Assembly: GCA_963383645.1 (NCBI GenBank)
Contig: OY726566.1
Coordinates: forward strand, 91,572,029 to 91,636,028
Direction: 5' to 3'
Origin: Muscardinus avellanarius
Taxonomy: Eukaryota; Chordata; Mammalia; Rodentia; Gliridae
DNA: 64,000 nt
Shown: piece by piece, positions 47,122-58,625 of the stretch
Position numbering within the stretch: position 1 is the stretch's first letter
How the letters are laid out: every line of letters begins with the position of its first letter
The notes under the pieces: generated by a model
The model's database searches: none
Told to the model about the DNA's origin: nothing
The model's input: the letters and a program-made list of their open reading frames with translations, nothing else
Made by a program: the position numbers and the translations under genes

Positions 47122-47888
47122 ATTTCTTGTTATCACAAAGAAACAGTAAGCTTTTTCAAACTTAGCATAGACTAACCACTGATAATATTTGTAGACATTT
47201 TCCAAGTAAATGTATTTAATATTTCCAATAATAATGTAGTATCTCATTATATAACTTGACTGAATAGGCACAAGTATTTGTCATTCAAAAGAACAATTCC
47301 ATTTGTAATATTCATAAATTAAAACCTAGCTTAAATTTTATATTCTAGAAGATAAAAAGAAAAATTGAATTATTTTATATACCTGGAAAAAAGAAAAATA
47401 TAGCTATAGATTTCTTATGTAATAAAAACCGACTTAAAAAAAGGAGAAAATTACTGGCAAGTATAAGTGTTATGTGAATAATTGGAAAAATAATTGCAAA
47501 AAAATCAAGAAAAAAGAAAAACTGTAAAGAATTGAAGTATTGTTAAAATAAAGAAAATATAATCAAGCTGAAAAGAAAAAAATAACTCCACTAGCCAATT
47601 GAAGAACAGATTATAATTATTGTTTATTTTCTTCCAGTATTTTTTCACATATATTTTATAAGAATATAAAGGGTTATAGCATAAATATGCCATCAGCTTA
47701 TTATGTAGTCTTTGTATATATAATTTTAATGTTAAATATATCTCATAAAGTAGATTTATTGTATGGTATGTAATTATTACCCAGTGTTGGATTTTGATAT
47801 GTTTCAGATTACACTGTTACAAATATGCTATGATTAACATTTTGTGCATGCTGCGTTTTATTATTTGAAATTATTACTATTATTTTTG
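47122..47888. other. AT-rich sequence, probably decayed antisense L1
   Basis: There are no firm landmarks. The last part ('gctatgattaacattttgtg') looks like antisense L1 ORF2 text that would continue at 48690 beyond the next insertion. Confidence 0.3.
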
Positions 47889-48689
47889 CTTTTATTGGTC
47901 CATTATAGTCTCACATCATAATGTCAATCATGTTGACAATGACATACCTGCACACAGTTCTTGGTGCCCCCCTTTCCCATCTCCCATTTTCCTCCTTCCG
48001 AATACCAAGTGCCCAGACTGACAATGGTATTTTCACATGTATGCACACAGTCGATGGTAATATTTTCATTAATGAACCTCAGTTGTCCTCCTCCCCTAGC
48101 CTTCCTCCCTGGCTCCACTGAGATTCTCCTCCATTTTGTGGAGTTCCTCTGGTATCCCAAATACTCTCTATTTCATGCATATTAGAGAAAACATATGACC
48201 CTTCACTTTCTGGGCTTGGCCAATCTCACTTTACATAATGTTCTCCAGGTCCTTCCATCTTCCTGAAAATGACATAATTTTGTTCTTTATTGCTGAGTAG
48301 AATTCCATTGTGTGTATTTCCCATTATTTGGTAATCCATTCATTTGTTGATGGACACCTCAGTTGTTTCCATAGTTCAGCTACTGTGAATTGTGCTGCCC
48401 TGAACATGGGAATAAATTATTGTAGATCTCTGGTTTCAACCCCTTTGGAAAGATACCTAGTAGTGGGATAGCTGGATCATATGGTGGATCCATTCCCAGT
48501 TTTCTAAGAAATCTCCACACTGCTCTTCATAGAGTCTGAACTAGTTTGCACTCATACAAACAGTGTAGAAGAGTTTCTATTTCCCCCACATCTTCACTAA
48601 CATTTATTATTATTTGACTACTTTATGATTGCTATTCTGAATGGGGTTAGACGGAATTTCAGTGTAGTTTTGTGAAATCATTTTTTAAG
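47889..48689 (-). mobile_element. Young-type L1, 3' UTR and ORF2 end
   Basis: In antisense order the 3' UTR ('gcacacagttcttggtgccc') leads to the ORF2 end. That end is marked by 'gaattccattgtgtgtattt', 'ttgttgatggacacctcagt', 'gggatagctggatcatatgg' and 'ctccacactgctcttcatag'. It is 5'-truncated and the frame is broken. Its 3' half is the mirror partner of the sense L1 at 48793-49267. Confidence 0.88.
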
Positions 48690-48792
48690 AGAAGATTTGC
48701 CCAAGTGAAATCACAGAGTAAAATTGCTTGAAAGTTTTAATTTTTGAGGAATATTGCCAAAATTTCATTTGCTTTGCGAAATGATTTTCCAA

Positions 48793-49267
48793 ACCAACCT
48801 AGGTCTCCATCAACAGATGAATGGATTGCAAAAGTATAGGAAATACACACAATGGAATTCTACTTAGCAATAAAGAAGAACAAAATCATGTCATTCACAA
48901 GAAGATGGAAAGACCTGGAAAACATTATGTTAACTGAGATCAGCCAAGCACTGAAAGAGAAGGAACATATGTTTTCTCTAATATGCCCAAACTAGGGTGT
49001 ACCGGGGATACCAGAGGGACTCCAGATAATGGAGGGGAAACCTCAACAAAGCTGGAATGGAAGAGTAGGAGAGGAAGAAGGCTGAGGTTGATTAATAGAG
49101 GAGCTACATTCTAATATGTGTAAAAGTATAAATATAGCTTGGTCAATCTGGACACTCATTGTTGGGGGGCAATGGAAAGCAGCAGGGCGGGGAGGAGGGC
49201 ACCAAGCACTGTGAATATATGCCATTTTCAATATGATCCACATAAAAATAAAAAAATAAAAGGCAAA
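48793..49267 (+). mobile_element. Young-type L1, 3' end, with target duplication
   Basis: It starts in ORF2 ('aggtctccatcaacagatga'), passes 'caatggaattctacttagca', the ORF2 end 'tctaatatgcccaaactagg' and the 3' UTR, and ends in an A-rich tail. AAATGATTTTCCAA at 48779-48792 and AAATGATTTCCAA at 49268-49280 are a target duplication differing by one T. It is severely 5'-truncated. Confidence 0.93.
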
Positions 49268-49602
49268 AAATGATTTCCAATTTATAGGAGTGCTGTTTTC
49301 ATTACACCCTCTCCAGTCAAACAGTATTAAAAATTTAAATTGAGGTATAAGTTATATAAAATAAACAAAACCTATTTTATGAGTTTAGTTTCGACAGTTC
49401 TGCACATCTGTTAAGCTACCCCAAATAAGACATATAATATGTCCTTCACAGAAAAAAGTTCCCTTGGTCACCCATAGCATTTACTCTGACTTTCATCACC
49501 ATATATTTCATTTGCTGTTACAAGAGTTCAGATAAAAGGAATTCAACAGAGTGTGTTCAATTGTCTAGACTTTGTTGTTTGACCCAGTGCTTCTGAGATT
49601 CA
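49268..49602 (-). mobile_element. Old L1M, 3' UTR part (host of a younger L1)
   Basis: 'aattgaggtataagttatat', 'gactttcatcaccatatat' and 'ttctgagattcattcat' are antisense L1M text. The same element resumes at about 52215 after the younger L1. Confidence 0.75.
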
Positions 49603-50001
49603 TTCATTTTTTTTATTATTGGTACATTGTAGTCATACATCTTAATGGAGTACATGACGGTAGAGGCATACACACACACATCACCCAATTAGCCCTTACC
49701 CAATTCCCACCCCATTTTCTCCGCCCTCCCGCCTTCTAATGTTTGGCTTAATGACTGACTTTGATATGTTTGTGAATGAACATCATGTACATTAGGAATT
49801 TCCCTCTTCTCTCCTCCCATCCCCCTCAGTTAGGTCACCTTGTTTGCTCATCTATAGTTTCTTCTTCTTCATCTAGAGTTCCTCCTATGATCCATTTTCT
49901 GCATAGGTTCCCCATATTAGGGAGAACATCCACTTTCTTATTTTTTGTGACTGACTAGTATGTTCTCTAGTTCCATCCATTTCCCTGTAAATGACATAAT
50001 G

Positions 50002-51094
<1,093 letters not shown>

Positions 51095-51196
51095 CATAAT
51101 GTTGTTCTTTATGGCTGAATAAAATTCCAGTCATACATATCCCATAGTTTTGTAATCCATTCATCTGTTGATGGGCATCATGGCTGGTTCCATATT

Positions 51197-51427
51197 TTTA
51201 AAAAATTTTAAAAAATTTTTAATATTTGGAGGATCCAGGGATGGAATGTAGGGACATTCTACCTCTGAGCTGCACCCCCTGCCCTATTTTTTATTCCTTA
51301 TTTTGAAACAGGGTCTCACTAAGTTGCGGAGGGCCTCACTAAGTAGCTGAGGCTGTCTACGAACTGTGATCTTTCTGTCTCAGCCTCTTGAATGCTGGGA
51401 TTACAAGTGTTCACCGCCATGCCTAGT
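51197..51427 (-). mobile_element. B1-dID-type SINE inside the younger L1
   Basis: 'gggatggaatgtagggacat', 'ctctgagctgcaccccctgc', 'gaaacagggtctcactaagt' and 'caccgccatgcctagttt' are present. The L1 text 'ggttccata' before it and 'tatagtttggcaattgtg' after it join up, so the SINE inserted into the L1. Confidence 0.93.
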
Positions 51428-52214
51428 TTTCTATAGTTTGGCAATTGTGAATTGTGTGGCTATGAACATAGATATGCATACATTAGTTTGGTAGTTTGGT
51501 TTCCATTCTTTTGTGTAGATACCCAGAATTGGTATTGCTGGATCATATGGCAAGTTTGTTCCCATTGATCTGAGGATCCTCCATACTGTTTTCCAAAGTA
51601 GTTGCACTAATTTGCAATCCCACCAACAATGTATTAGAGTTCCCACTTCTCCACATCATCTCCAGCATTTGTTGTTGTTGGGTGTTGAATGATTGGCATT
51701 CTAGTTGGAGTTAGGTGAAATCTCAGGATAGTTTTGATTTGCATCTCTCCAACTGTTAATGATGTTGATCATTTTTTATACATTTATTGGCCATTTGAAT
51801 TTCTCCTTTTGTGAAGTGTCTATTTCACTTGCCCATTTTTTGATTGTTTTTTTTTTTTTTAGTGCTGAGTTTCTTGAGCTCTCTCTATATTTTAAATATT
51901 AGTCCTCTATTGGAGGAAAGGTTGGCAAAATTTTTTTCTTATTCTGTTGGCTCTCTGTTGAGGTTCTTGATATTTTCTTTGCTGTACAGAAGCTCTTCAG
52001 TTTAATGCAGTCCCATGTATTGGTCTGCCTTTTAGTTTCTTGTGCATTTGGGGTCTTGTTGAGAAAGTTTTTACCTGTGCCTATGTGTTGCAGTGTTAAA
52101 CCTATGCCCTCTTCAAGGAACTTCAAGGTCTCTGGTCTAATTTCCAAGTCTTTGATTCATCTTGAATTGACTCTTGGGCAGGGTGATATTCATGCTTTTA
52201 TATGTATCAGTGGT

Positions 52215-53797
52215 TCATTTCTTTTTAAGCTGGATAGATTTTTATTGTATGGATATATCAGTTTATCTGTCCTGTTGATGAACACTTGAGTTATTTTGAA
52301 TTTGGGTCTTTTATGAATAAAACTGTAACAAATGTCCATGGTCAGTTAAAAATATTTTCTATTTTTGTGATATATATTTTTCTTTTTGGACAAATACCTA
52401 GAAGTGCAATTACTGGGAAAGAAGATACACATATTAATTTTATATGAACAACCAAAATGGTTGTGCATTTTACACATGATTCAGAAATATATGAAGGTTT
52501 CTTGTTCTACATCCTTACTAAAATTTGAAATTGCTATTTTGTTTTATTTTAGTCATTCTTATATGAGGAAAATGGCATATTTATTTTTGTGTGACGTTGA
52601 GGACCTTTTCAACTTACTTTTTAGTACTTATTAGCAATTATTTTTATTTTCTATTGTGAGTTTATTTTTATACTGTTTGTCTTTTTGTTATTACTTTATA
52701 AGACTTCATGAAGTCTGGATATAATTTCTTTGGATGATAAACAATATGACTTGCATTTCTGTTTTATTAATATATTTTCACTTAGAATTTTTTTATTTTT
52801 ATGAGGTTTAATTTGCCAAATTTTCAATCATAAGATTAGTTCTTTTTGCGTCCTTTGCTGTTCTAAAGTTGGGAAGATATTTTTCTTTGTCTTCTCCTAC
52901 AAGTTTCATGTTTCTTGCTTCTATATTTAGTTTTTTTTTGACACATCTCAAGTTGATTTTTGTGTGGGGAGTAAAATCAAGATTGAGGTTCTTTTCTTCT
53001 TTATAAATATTGCTTTCAGTTTAATTTCTTAAAAAGGAAGTTCTTTTCCTTCAATATTTTTGGGCGATGTAATTGAAAATTAATTGTTCTTATAGGTCTA
53101 GGTCTACTTGTGAGCTTTCTATATTTGTTCAGTTGACATATTTGTCTACCTTTATACCAATAGTACAGTACTAACCACTTTAGCTTTATAGTAAATCTTG
53201 CAATAAGATGGGTTACTTTCTTCTCTTTTGCTTGTTTTTGTTAATATTGTCTGGCTACTCCAGACCCTTTGCATATCTATATAAAATTGGCATATGCTTG
53301 TCAGGTTCAAATGGAGCCTGCATCTCACATATTTTAACATATTCTGATGATTTTATTACCATTTACTTCTGTGTTTGGGAGTTTTGTGAATTTGTATGTC
53401 AATTTTGGAAGAATGAACGTTTTAAGAACATTAAGTCATTCAATCAATGAACATGATATATCTCTCCATTAGTTAAATAATTTCTTTTTGCAGTGTTTCA
53501 TAGTTTCAATGTAGAAATCTGGCTTATCTTTTATTAGCTATGTGATATTTCTGATGCTATTTTAAATTTTATTTTCCAGTTATTCTCCAAGGATGTAGAA
53601 ACACAATTAGTTTTTGTTTATTCATCTTGTATACCAAAATCTTAATACACTTAATATATACTTCTTGTCATGCTTTTGTTGACTGCTTAAAGTTTACTTC
53701 TTAAAGTTCACTGTGTACTTGTTCAAGTCCATACAAATCATGTGATCTGTAAATAAAAATAGCTTTACTTATTTCTTTTCAATTTGTCTGACTTTCT
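52215..53797 (-). mobile_element. Old L1M, ORF2 region (continues from 49602)
   Basis: 'ttcatttctttttaagctgg', 'ttgatgaacacttgagttat', 'cttttatgaataaaactgta', 'tacctagaagtgcaattact' and 'taccaatagtacagtact' run in antisense L1M order. All frames are broken. Confidence 0.85.
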
Positions 53798-54061
53798 CTT
53801 TTCTTTTCTCTTTCTTCTTTCTTTCTCTCTTTCTTTCTTTTGTTCTTTCATTCTTTTGTTCTTTCTTCCTTTTTTTGCGGTACTGGGAATGGAATCCAGG
53901 GGCATTCTACCTCCGAGCTACAACCCCCAGCCCTATTTTTTATTCTTTATTTTTGAATCAGGGCCTCAAGAGTTGCAAAGGGCCTTGCTAAGTAGCTGAG
54001 GCTGTCCGTGACCTGTGATCCTCCTGTCACAACCTCCCAAGTGTGCACCACCACACCCGGC
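53798..54061 (-). mobile_element. B1-dID-type SINE with expanded TTTC tail
   Basis: A long (TTTC)n tail is followed by 'cggtactgggaatggaatcc', 'ccgagctacaacccccagcc' and 'caccaccacacccggc'. TTTGTCTGACTTTCT (53783-53797) and TTTGTCTGATTTTCT (54062-54076) are the target duplication, with one mismatch. Confidence 0.95.
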
Positions 54062-54099
54062 TTTGTCTGATTTTCTTTCTTTTTCTTTTTGGATTGCGT

Positions 54100-54368
54100 T
54101 GGTTAGTTTTTTTTTGTTGTTGTTGTTGTTTTTGTTTTTTTTTGTTTTTTTGTTTTTGTTTTTGTTTTTTTTTTGTACTGGGGTGGAATCCAGGGGCTTT
54201 TCTACCTTCGGGCTATATTCCAAGACCTATTTTATACTTTATTTGGAAACAGGGTCTCACTGAGTTCCTGAGGACTTAGGAGCTGAGGCTGGCTTTGAAT
54301 CTGTGTGGTCCTCCCATCTCAGCCTCCCAAATGCTGGGATTACAAGTGTGCACCACCACGCCCAGCTC
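54100..54368 (-). mobile_element. B1-dID-type SINE with (TTG/TTTTG)n tail
   Basis: The expanded T/G tail (54106-54175) is followed by 'gtactggggtggaatccagg', 'gaaacagggtctcactgagt', 'tctcagcctcccaaatgctg' and 'caccaccacgcccagct'. It lies about 40 bp from the preceding SINE. Confidence 0.95.
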
Positions 54369-54828
54369 CTACAGAGTTTTAAAACATTATTCAAGATATT
54401 GAAACTTGTCAAATGTCTCTACTGAAATGATCATATAGTTTTTCTCTTTTATTGATTCAGTGAATTACACTGATTATATATTGAATAGTCAATAAATTTT
54501 GATTTCTGGTACAAATTTTATTTGTTCATGATGTATTATTTTCAGTCGTTCATGATGTACTGTTCCTTTCATACATTGGTGAATTGGATTCACAAGTGTT
54601 TTGTTAAAGATTTTTATGTTTATGCTCATGAAGGATATTGTTCTGTATTCGTTCATTGTAATACTTTTTCATAATTCAGTATCAGAGTTCTGATTGCTTT
54701 CTTAAACACAAAGGGAAAAGTTTCTACTCTATTTTTAAAACGGTTTGTGGAAGATTGACATCATTTTTTATGTGCTTGACACAATGTACCAGTGAAGCTA
54801 TTTGGGAGTGAACTTTATGGAGTAAAAT
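54369..54828 (-). mobile_element. Old L1M, ORF2 continuation
   Basis: 'attgattcagtgaattacac', 'ttgatttctggtacaaattt' and 'gttaaagatttttatgttta' are antisense L1 reverse-transcriptase text in order after 53797. Confidence 0.75.
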
Positions 54829-54990
54829 GTTTTTTTTTATTGGTGCATTGTTATCACACAACTTAATGGGGTACAACATGGTAGAGGCATACATGCACAC
54901 ATCACTCAGTCAGCCCTTCCCCGATTCTCATCCCATTCTCTCCTCCACTCTCCTTCTCATGTTTTGCTTAGTGATTGGTATACATTTTTT
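54829..54990 (-). mobile_element. Young-type L1, extreme 3' end
   Basis: 'tttttattggtgcattgtta', 'cttaatggggtacaacatgg' and 'tagaggcatacatgcacaca' are the antisense 3' UTR, as at 49603. Its terminus in sense is acaatgcaccaataaaaa, identical to the end of the composite element at 58990. Only about 160 bp is present. Confidence 0.9.
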
Positions 54991-55009
54991 TCAATGAAAA
55001 ATTTAAATT

Positions 55010-55478
55010 TTAGCCAGATGTGGTGGTGCAAGCTTGTAATCCCAGTACTTGGGAGGCTGAGATAGGAGGATCCCAAGTTCTTGGCCAGCCTCACCTCAGT
55101 TACTTAGTGAGGCCCTCTGCAACTTAATGAGACCTGTTTCAAAATAAAGAATAAAAAATAGGGCTGGGAGCCGGGCATGGTGGTGCATGCTTGTAATCCT
55201 AGCGCTTAGGAGGCTGAGACAAGAGGATGGCACAGGTTTGAAGCCAGCCTCAGCTACTTAGTGAGGCTCTCAGCAACTTAGTGAGATCCTGTTTCCAAAT
55301 AAAGTATAAAATAAGTCTGGGAGTATAGCCCAGAAGTAGAAAAGCCCCTGGGTTCCACCCCCAGTACCCCCCCCCAAAAAAAAAATAGGGCTGGAATTAT
55401 AGCTCTAGCTTGGTGGTAGAACTGCCGCTGGGTTCAATCTCCAGTACTGCAAAATAAAAAAGAAATAAAGAAGGAGGA

Positions 55479-55480
<2 letters not shown>
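55010..55480 (+). mobile_element. B1-dID-type SINE split by a younger SINE
   Basis: The B1 head lies at 55010-55167 ('agccagatgtggtggtgcaa'). The ID-like tail resumes at 55381-55460 ('gctggaattatagctctagc', 'gggttcaatctccagtactg'), followed by an A-rich tail that has grown into the GAAA tract. Confidence 0.93.
55168..55380 (+). mobile_element. B1-dID-type SINE nested in a SINE, 14-bp duplication
   Basis: A complete copy from 'gccgggcatggtggtgcatg' to 'gttccacccccagtaccc'. AAAAATAGGGCTGG occurs at 55154-55167 and 55381-55394. The duplicated text is the B1-ID junction of the host SINE. Confidence 0.96.

Positions 55481-55536
<56 letters not shown>
55472..55536. repeat. (GAAA)n microsatellite
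   Basis: About 16 nearly perfect GAAA units at the tail of the preceding SINE; all-purine, triplex-capable. Confidence 0.95.
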
Positions 55537-55537
<1 letters not shown>

Positions 55538-55550
55538 TTTAGGAATATTT

Positions 55551-55774
55551 CTTTTTTATTATTTTTATTTTATTTTATTTTTGTTTGCAGGTCTGGGGAT
55601 GGAACCCAGGGGCATTCAACCTCCAAGCTACACCCCCTGCCGTATTTTTTTATTATTTATTTTGAAACAGGGTCTCACTGAGGTGCACTAAATAGCTGAG
55701 GCTGTCCACGAACCGTGATCCTCCTGTCGCAGCCTCCCGAATACTGGTATTACAAGCATTTGCCACTATGCCTG
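55551..55774 (-). mobile_element. B1-dID-type SINE with perfect 14-bp duplication
   Basis: 'ggtctggggatggaacccag', 'caagctacaccccctgccg', 'gaaacagggtctcactgagg' and 'tgccactatgcctg' are in antisense order. GTTTAGGAATATTT lies at 55537-55550 and 55775-55788. Confidence 0.96.
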
Positions 55775-55788
55775 GTTTAGGAATATTT

Positions 55789-56313
55789 TAATTTTCTATA
55801 TTGTCTTGTATCAGCTTAAAAGATTTTTTTTAAAGGACTTTGTCCATTTTATATACATATCTATTACTAATTTATGGACATTAATGTGTTAATGATTGCC
55901 TATTATTTTCCTTTTAATATTTAAATAATCTATAGTGATAGGACTTTTCTCATTCCTGATAATTTGTGTTCTACATTTCCATATCTTGCTCAGATTTACA
56001 GTTTTAATTACTTTTATTGTTTTTTTTTGAGAGCTTAATTGTGATTATTAATTTACTCTGTCCATGTACTCATACTTTTTCACTCTTGCTTTTATTTTCT
56101 TTTTAGTATTTTGAATTTATTTACTTTCTTTTATAATCTGCTTTTAAATTAGAGTAGTCACCTCATTTATACCTAATTAATTATTGGTATAATCAAGATT
56201 AACTTTACCATGTTGGTATCTGTTTTCTATTTGTCCTGTTTTCTCTCTGTCCCTCCTTTTCCACATTCATTTATGTGAATTTATTCTCTCTCCTCTATCA
56301 ACTTTATATATAC
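55789..56313 (-). mobile_element. Old L1M, ORF2 N-terminal part (probable)
   Basis: 'tgattgcctattattttcct', 'catatcttgctcagatttac' and similar T-rich text fit the continuation of the antisense L1. There are few firm landmarks. Confidence 0.5.
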
Positions 56314-56516
56314 TTTTTTTTGTGGTTTTTCTGGGGTTCCTGGAAGCTCTTCTATCTCCGGGCTATACTCCCAGACACCTATATTTTATATTTTTATTTG
56401 GAAATAGGGTCTCTTAAGCCAGCGGGGCTGGCTTCAAACCTGCATAATCCTTCTGTCTCCACCTTCCAAGCTCGGGGATTACAAGTGTGCATCACTACGC
56501 CTGGCCAGCTATACGT
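56314..56516 (-). mobile_element. B1-dID-type SINE
   Basis: 'gtttttctggggttcctgga', 'gggctatactcccagacacc', 'agggtctcttaagccagcg' and 'catcactacgcctggcc' are present. It shares the 'cttaagccagc' variant with the copies at 14750, 25706 and 30014, so these four may form one subfamily. Confidence 0.94.
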
Positions 56517-56799
56517 ATTTTTGTTGCAAAATTTTCTCTGTAGATTATCCCATTATTTGATTATGAACATGTTCTACCAACAACTTGTTTGGTGAACAAT
56601 GTAAGAACACTACCACAGTATCATTGCACCTGTTTACTCTTCTCTGTTCCTGTGTCATGTGATTTCAGACATCTCCAGTTCATTCTTATAATTTTGTTTT
56701 AAACAATGGTCTTTTAAAGAGTTAATAACATCCCATTTGATTTTTCTTTTAGTCTTTTCATCTATCTGCCAAAATTTCTTGTTTTTCATATTTTTCCTT
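56517..56799. other. AT-rich sequence with one arm of a distant inverted repeat
   Basis: GGTGAACAATGTAAGAAC (56591-56608) recurs as its exact reverse complement at 56999-57016. Otherwise nothing is recognised. Confidence 0.4.
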
Positions 56800-57012
56800 A
56801 GATATATTATTACTATTTATCTATTTACTGACAAATTATATATACGGTATAAAGCATGATGTTTTGAAATATGTATACATCATGAAATTGCTAAATGAAG
56901 TAATACCATACGCGTTACCTTACATACTTATCACTTTTTGTGTGTGGTGAGAATACTCAAAACCTACTGTCTTAGCAATTTTCAAGTATAAAACATTGGT
57001 TCTTACATTGTT
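56800..57012 (-). mobile_element. L1M 3' UTR fragment (second old L1)
   Basis: 'agcatgatgttttgaaatat', 'ggtgagaatactcaaaacct' and 'ctgtcttagcaattttcaag' are the antisense L1M 3' UTR. The text that should follow ('agtcaccatgttgtataatg') is found only at 59346, so about 2.3 kb has been inserted between. Confidence 0.8.
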
Positions 57013-57347
57013 CACCTGGTGCTGGGCTGGGGGCGGGCGGTCCTACCTGCCCGGGGGGCCAAGCCCAAGTTCCGGGAGGCCCGGTACTGAGCAGGAGGCC
57101 GAGCCATGTGTACCGAGGAACTCAGCGCTGGTGTGCTGCGCCAGGCCATGATGTACTTAGAACAGCAGATCCTGCTCTGCATGGTGAGGCTGTGGGACTC
57201 TGCTCTTGGAAGGGAGAAAAAATTCATTGCTACCGAGTGCCTGATCCCACAACCTCTTCAAACCACACTTACTGTCTTCTCTTATTTAAAAAAAAGAAAA
57301 AGAAAAAGAAAAGAAGAGAGAAAAGAAAAGAAAAAATATTGGACAGG
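57013..57347 (+). pseudogene. Unidentified GC-rich retrocopy-like segment with A-rich tail
   Basis: A sharply CpG-rich start (57025-57115, for example 'gggcgggcggtcctacctgc' and 'cccaagttccgggaggcccg') passes into an open stretch beginning with ATG at 57106 (MCTEELSAGVLRQAMMYLEQQ). It ends in a long A/G-rich run (57287-57347). This looks like the 5' UTR, start and poly(A) tail of a small processed transcript, but I do not recognise the protein. It could equally be the 5' domain of the composite element that follows. No introns or splice signals are evident. Confidence 0.4.
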
Positions 57348-57355
57348 GGTTAAGA

Positions 57356-57838
57356 TGGCTGCAGCAGAAGCCAGGCTTCTGGAGATGCAGACAAAACATA
57401 TCCAACTGACCTGGAACTTTTGGAAAAATTCCCCACATGTACTTCTTCTTTACATGCTTAAGAATCCTGGACACCATCTGTAAGGAGGGAGCACAGTGGA
57501 GACCTAGGAGGAAGGCGGTGTTGGCAGTGGTGGCTGCGGTGGTGGTGGAGGCTTGTATTTGCGAGAGGCAAAGATCTGATACAATCCACCCTGATCTTCT
57601 GAAGAAATTGCCCCAAAGGTGGAATGCCACCATCGTGCATGCTCAGGAATACTGGACAACATGCAGTGTGGGAAAAGAGTTTGGGAAAGAATTGAGGTGG
57701 TGGAGGCAGTGGCAATGGCAGCGGCCAGTACTTAGGAGAGGCAGAGATCTGATGCAACCCACCTGGATCTTTTGAAGAAATAACCCCAGAGGCAGAACGC
57801 TACCACTGTGTATGCTCGGGAACTTGGGATAACATACT
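57356..57838 (+). repeat. Three tandem ~175-bp monomers
   Basis: Homologous segments are 'catatccaactgacctgg', 'gatctgatacaatccacc' (57573) and 'gatctgatgcaacccacc' (57746). The latter two are exactly 173 bp apart. Each continues with 'ctgaagaaattgcccc'-like and 'catgctcaggaatactgg'-like text. Tandem monomers of this size are typical of rodent L1 5' UTR promoters, which is the basis for the guess that they are promoter monomers. Confidence 0.75.
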
Positions 57839-58625
57839 GTTGAAGAGGGTGCTTGGATGGAAGCCTCCTGAGGGGTTAGGCCAGTGCCAGGGCCAGCAAG
57901 GCTGGGATTGGGGCCTACCGTGAAGCAAGGCCAGAGCTGGGGCCTCCGAGGCCGGGATCGGAGCCTGCTGAGGGGGTAGGGCTGGTGCTGGGGCCATCCT
58001 GGTCAGGATTGGGGCCTGCTGTGAGGCAAGGCTGGTGCTGGGGCCTTTGAGGCCAGAATCGGAGCCTGCCAAGGGGTGAGGCCGATGCCAGGGCCACCAA
58101 GGCTGGGATTGGAGCCTTCCATGAGGCAAGGCCAGTGCTGGGGCCTCTGAGGCTGGGATAAGAGCCTACCAAGGGGTTAGGCTGGTGCCGGAACCAGCGA
58201 GGTTGGGATTGGAGCTGTTTGGGAGGCAAGGCCAATGCTGGGGCCTCTGAGGTCAGGATCGGAGCCTACTGAGGTGTGAGGCCTGTGCCGGGGCCAGTGA
58301 GGCTGGTATCAGAGCCTGCTGTGAGCCAAGGACAGTGCTGGGGCCTCTGAGGCCTGAATCAGAACACGCTGAGGAGTTAGGCCGGTGTTGGGGCCAGCAA
58401 GGCTGGGATCAGAGCCTGCCATGAGGCAAGGTCAGTGCTGAGGCCTCCGAGGCCGGGATTGGAGCCTGCCGAGAGGTGAGGCTGGTGCCACGACCAGAAA
58501 GGCCAGGATCGGGACCTGCCATGAGGCACGGCCAGTGCTGGAGCCAGTGAGGCCGGGATCAGAGTCTGCAGGGTGGCCAGGCCAGTGCCGGAGCTGTCAA
58601 GAGTGGGATCAGAACTTGCAATGCA
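57839..58625 (+). repeat. 100-bp GC-rich minisatellite, about eight units, two-part structure
   Basis: GGGGCCTCTGAGGC or a variant recurs at 57939, 58040, 58140, 58240, 58340, 58440 and 58540, a period of 100 bp with one 101-bp step. Each unit is made of two related ~50-bp halves: one with 'gggcctctgaggccgggat..gagcctgctgagg' and one with 'gggccagcaaggctgggat..gagcctgccatgagg'. Units differ by substitutions, not length. Because 100 is not a multiple of three, the peptides in minus-strand open frames over it rotate and are artefacts. Confidence 0.97.

Noticed and set aside
47889..49267. Twin-priming inversion of a single L1
   Set aside because: Both arms carry the L1 3' end, and the sense copy has its own target duplication, so two separate insertions explain it better.
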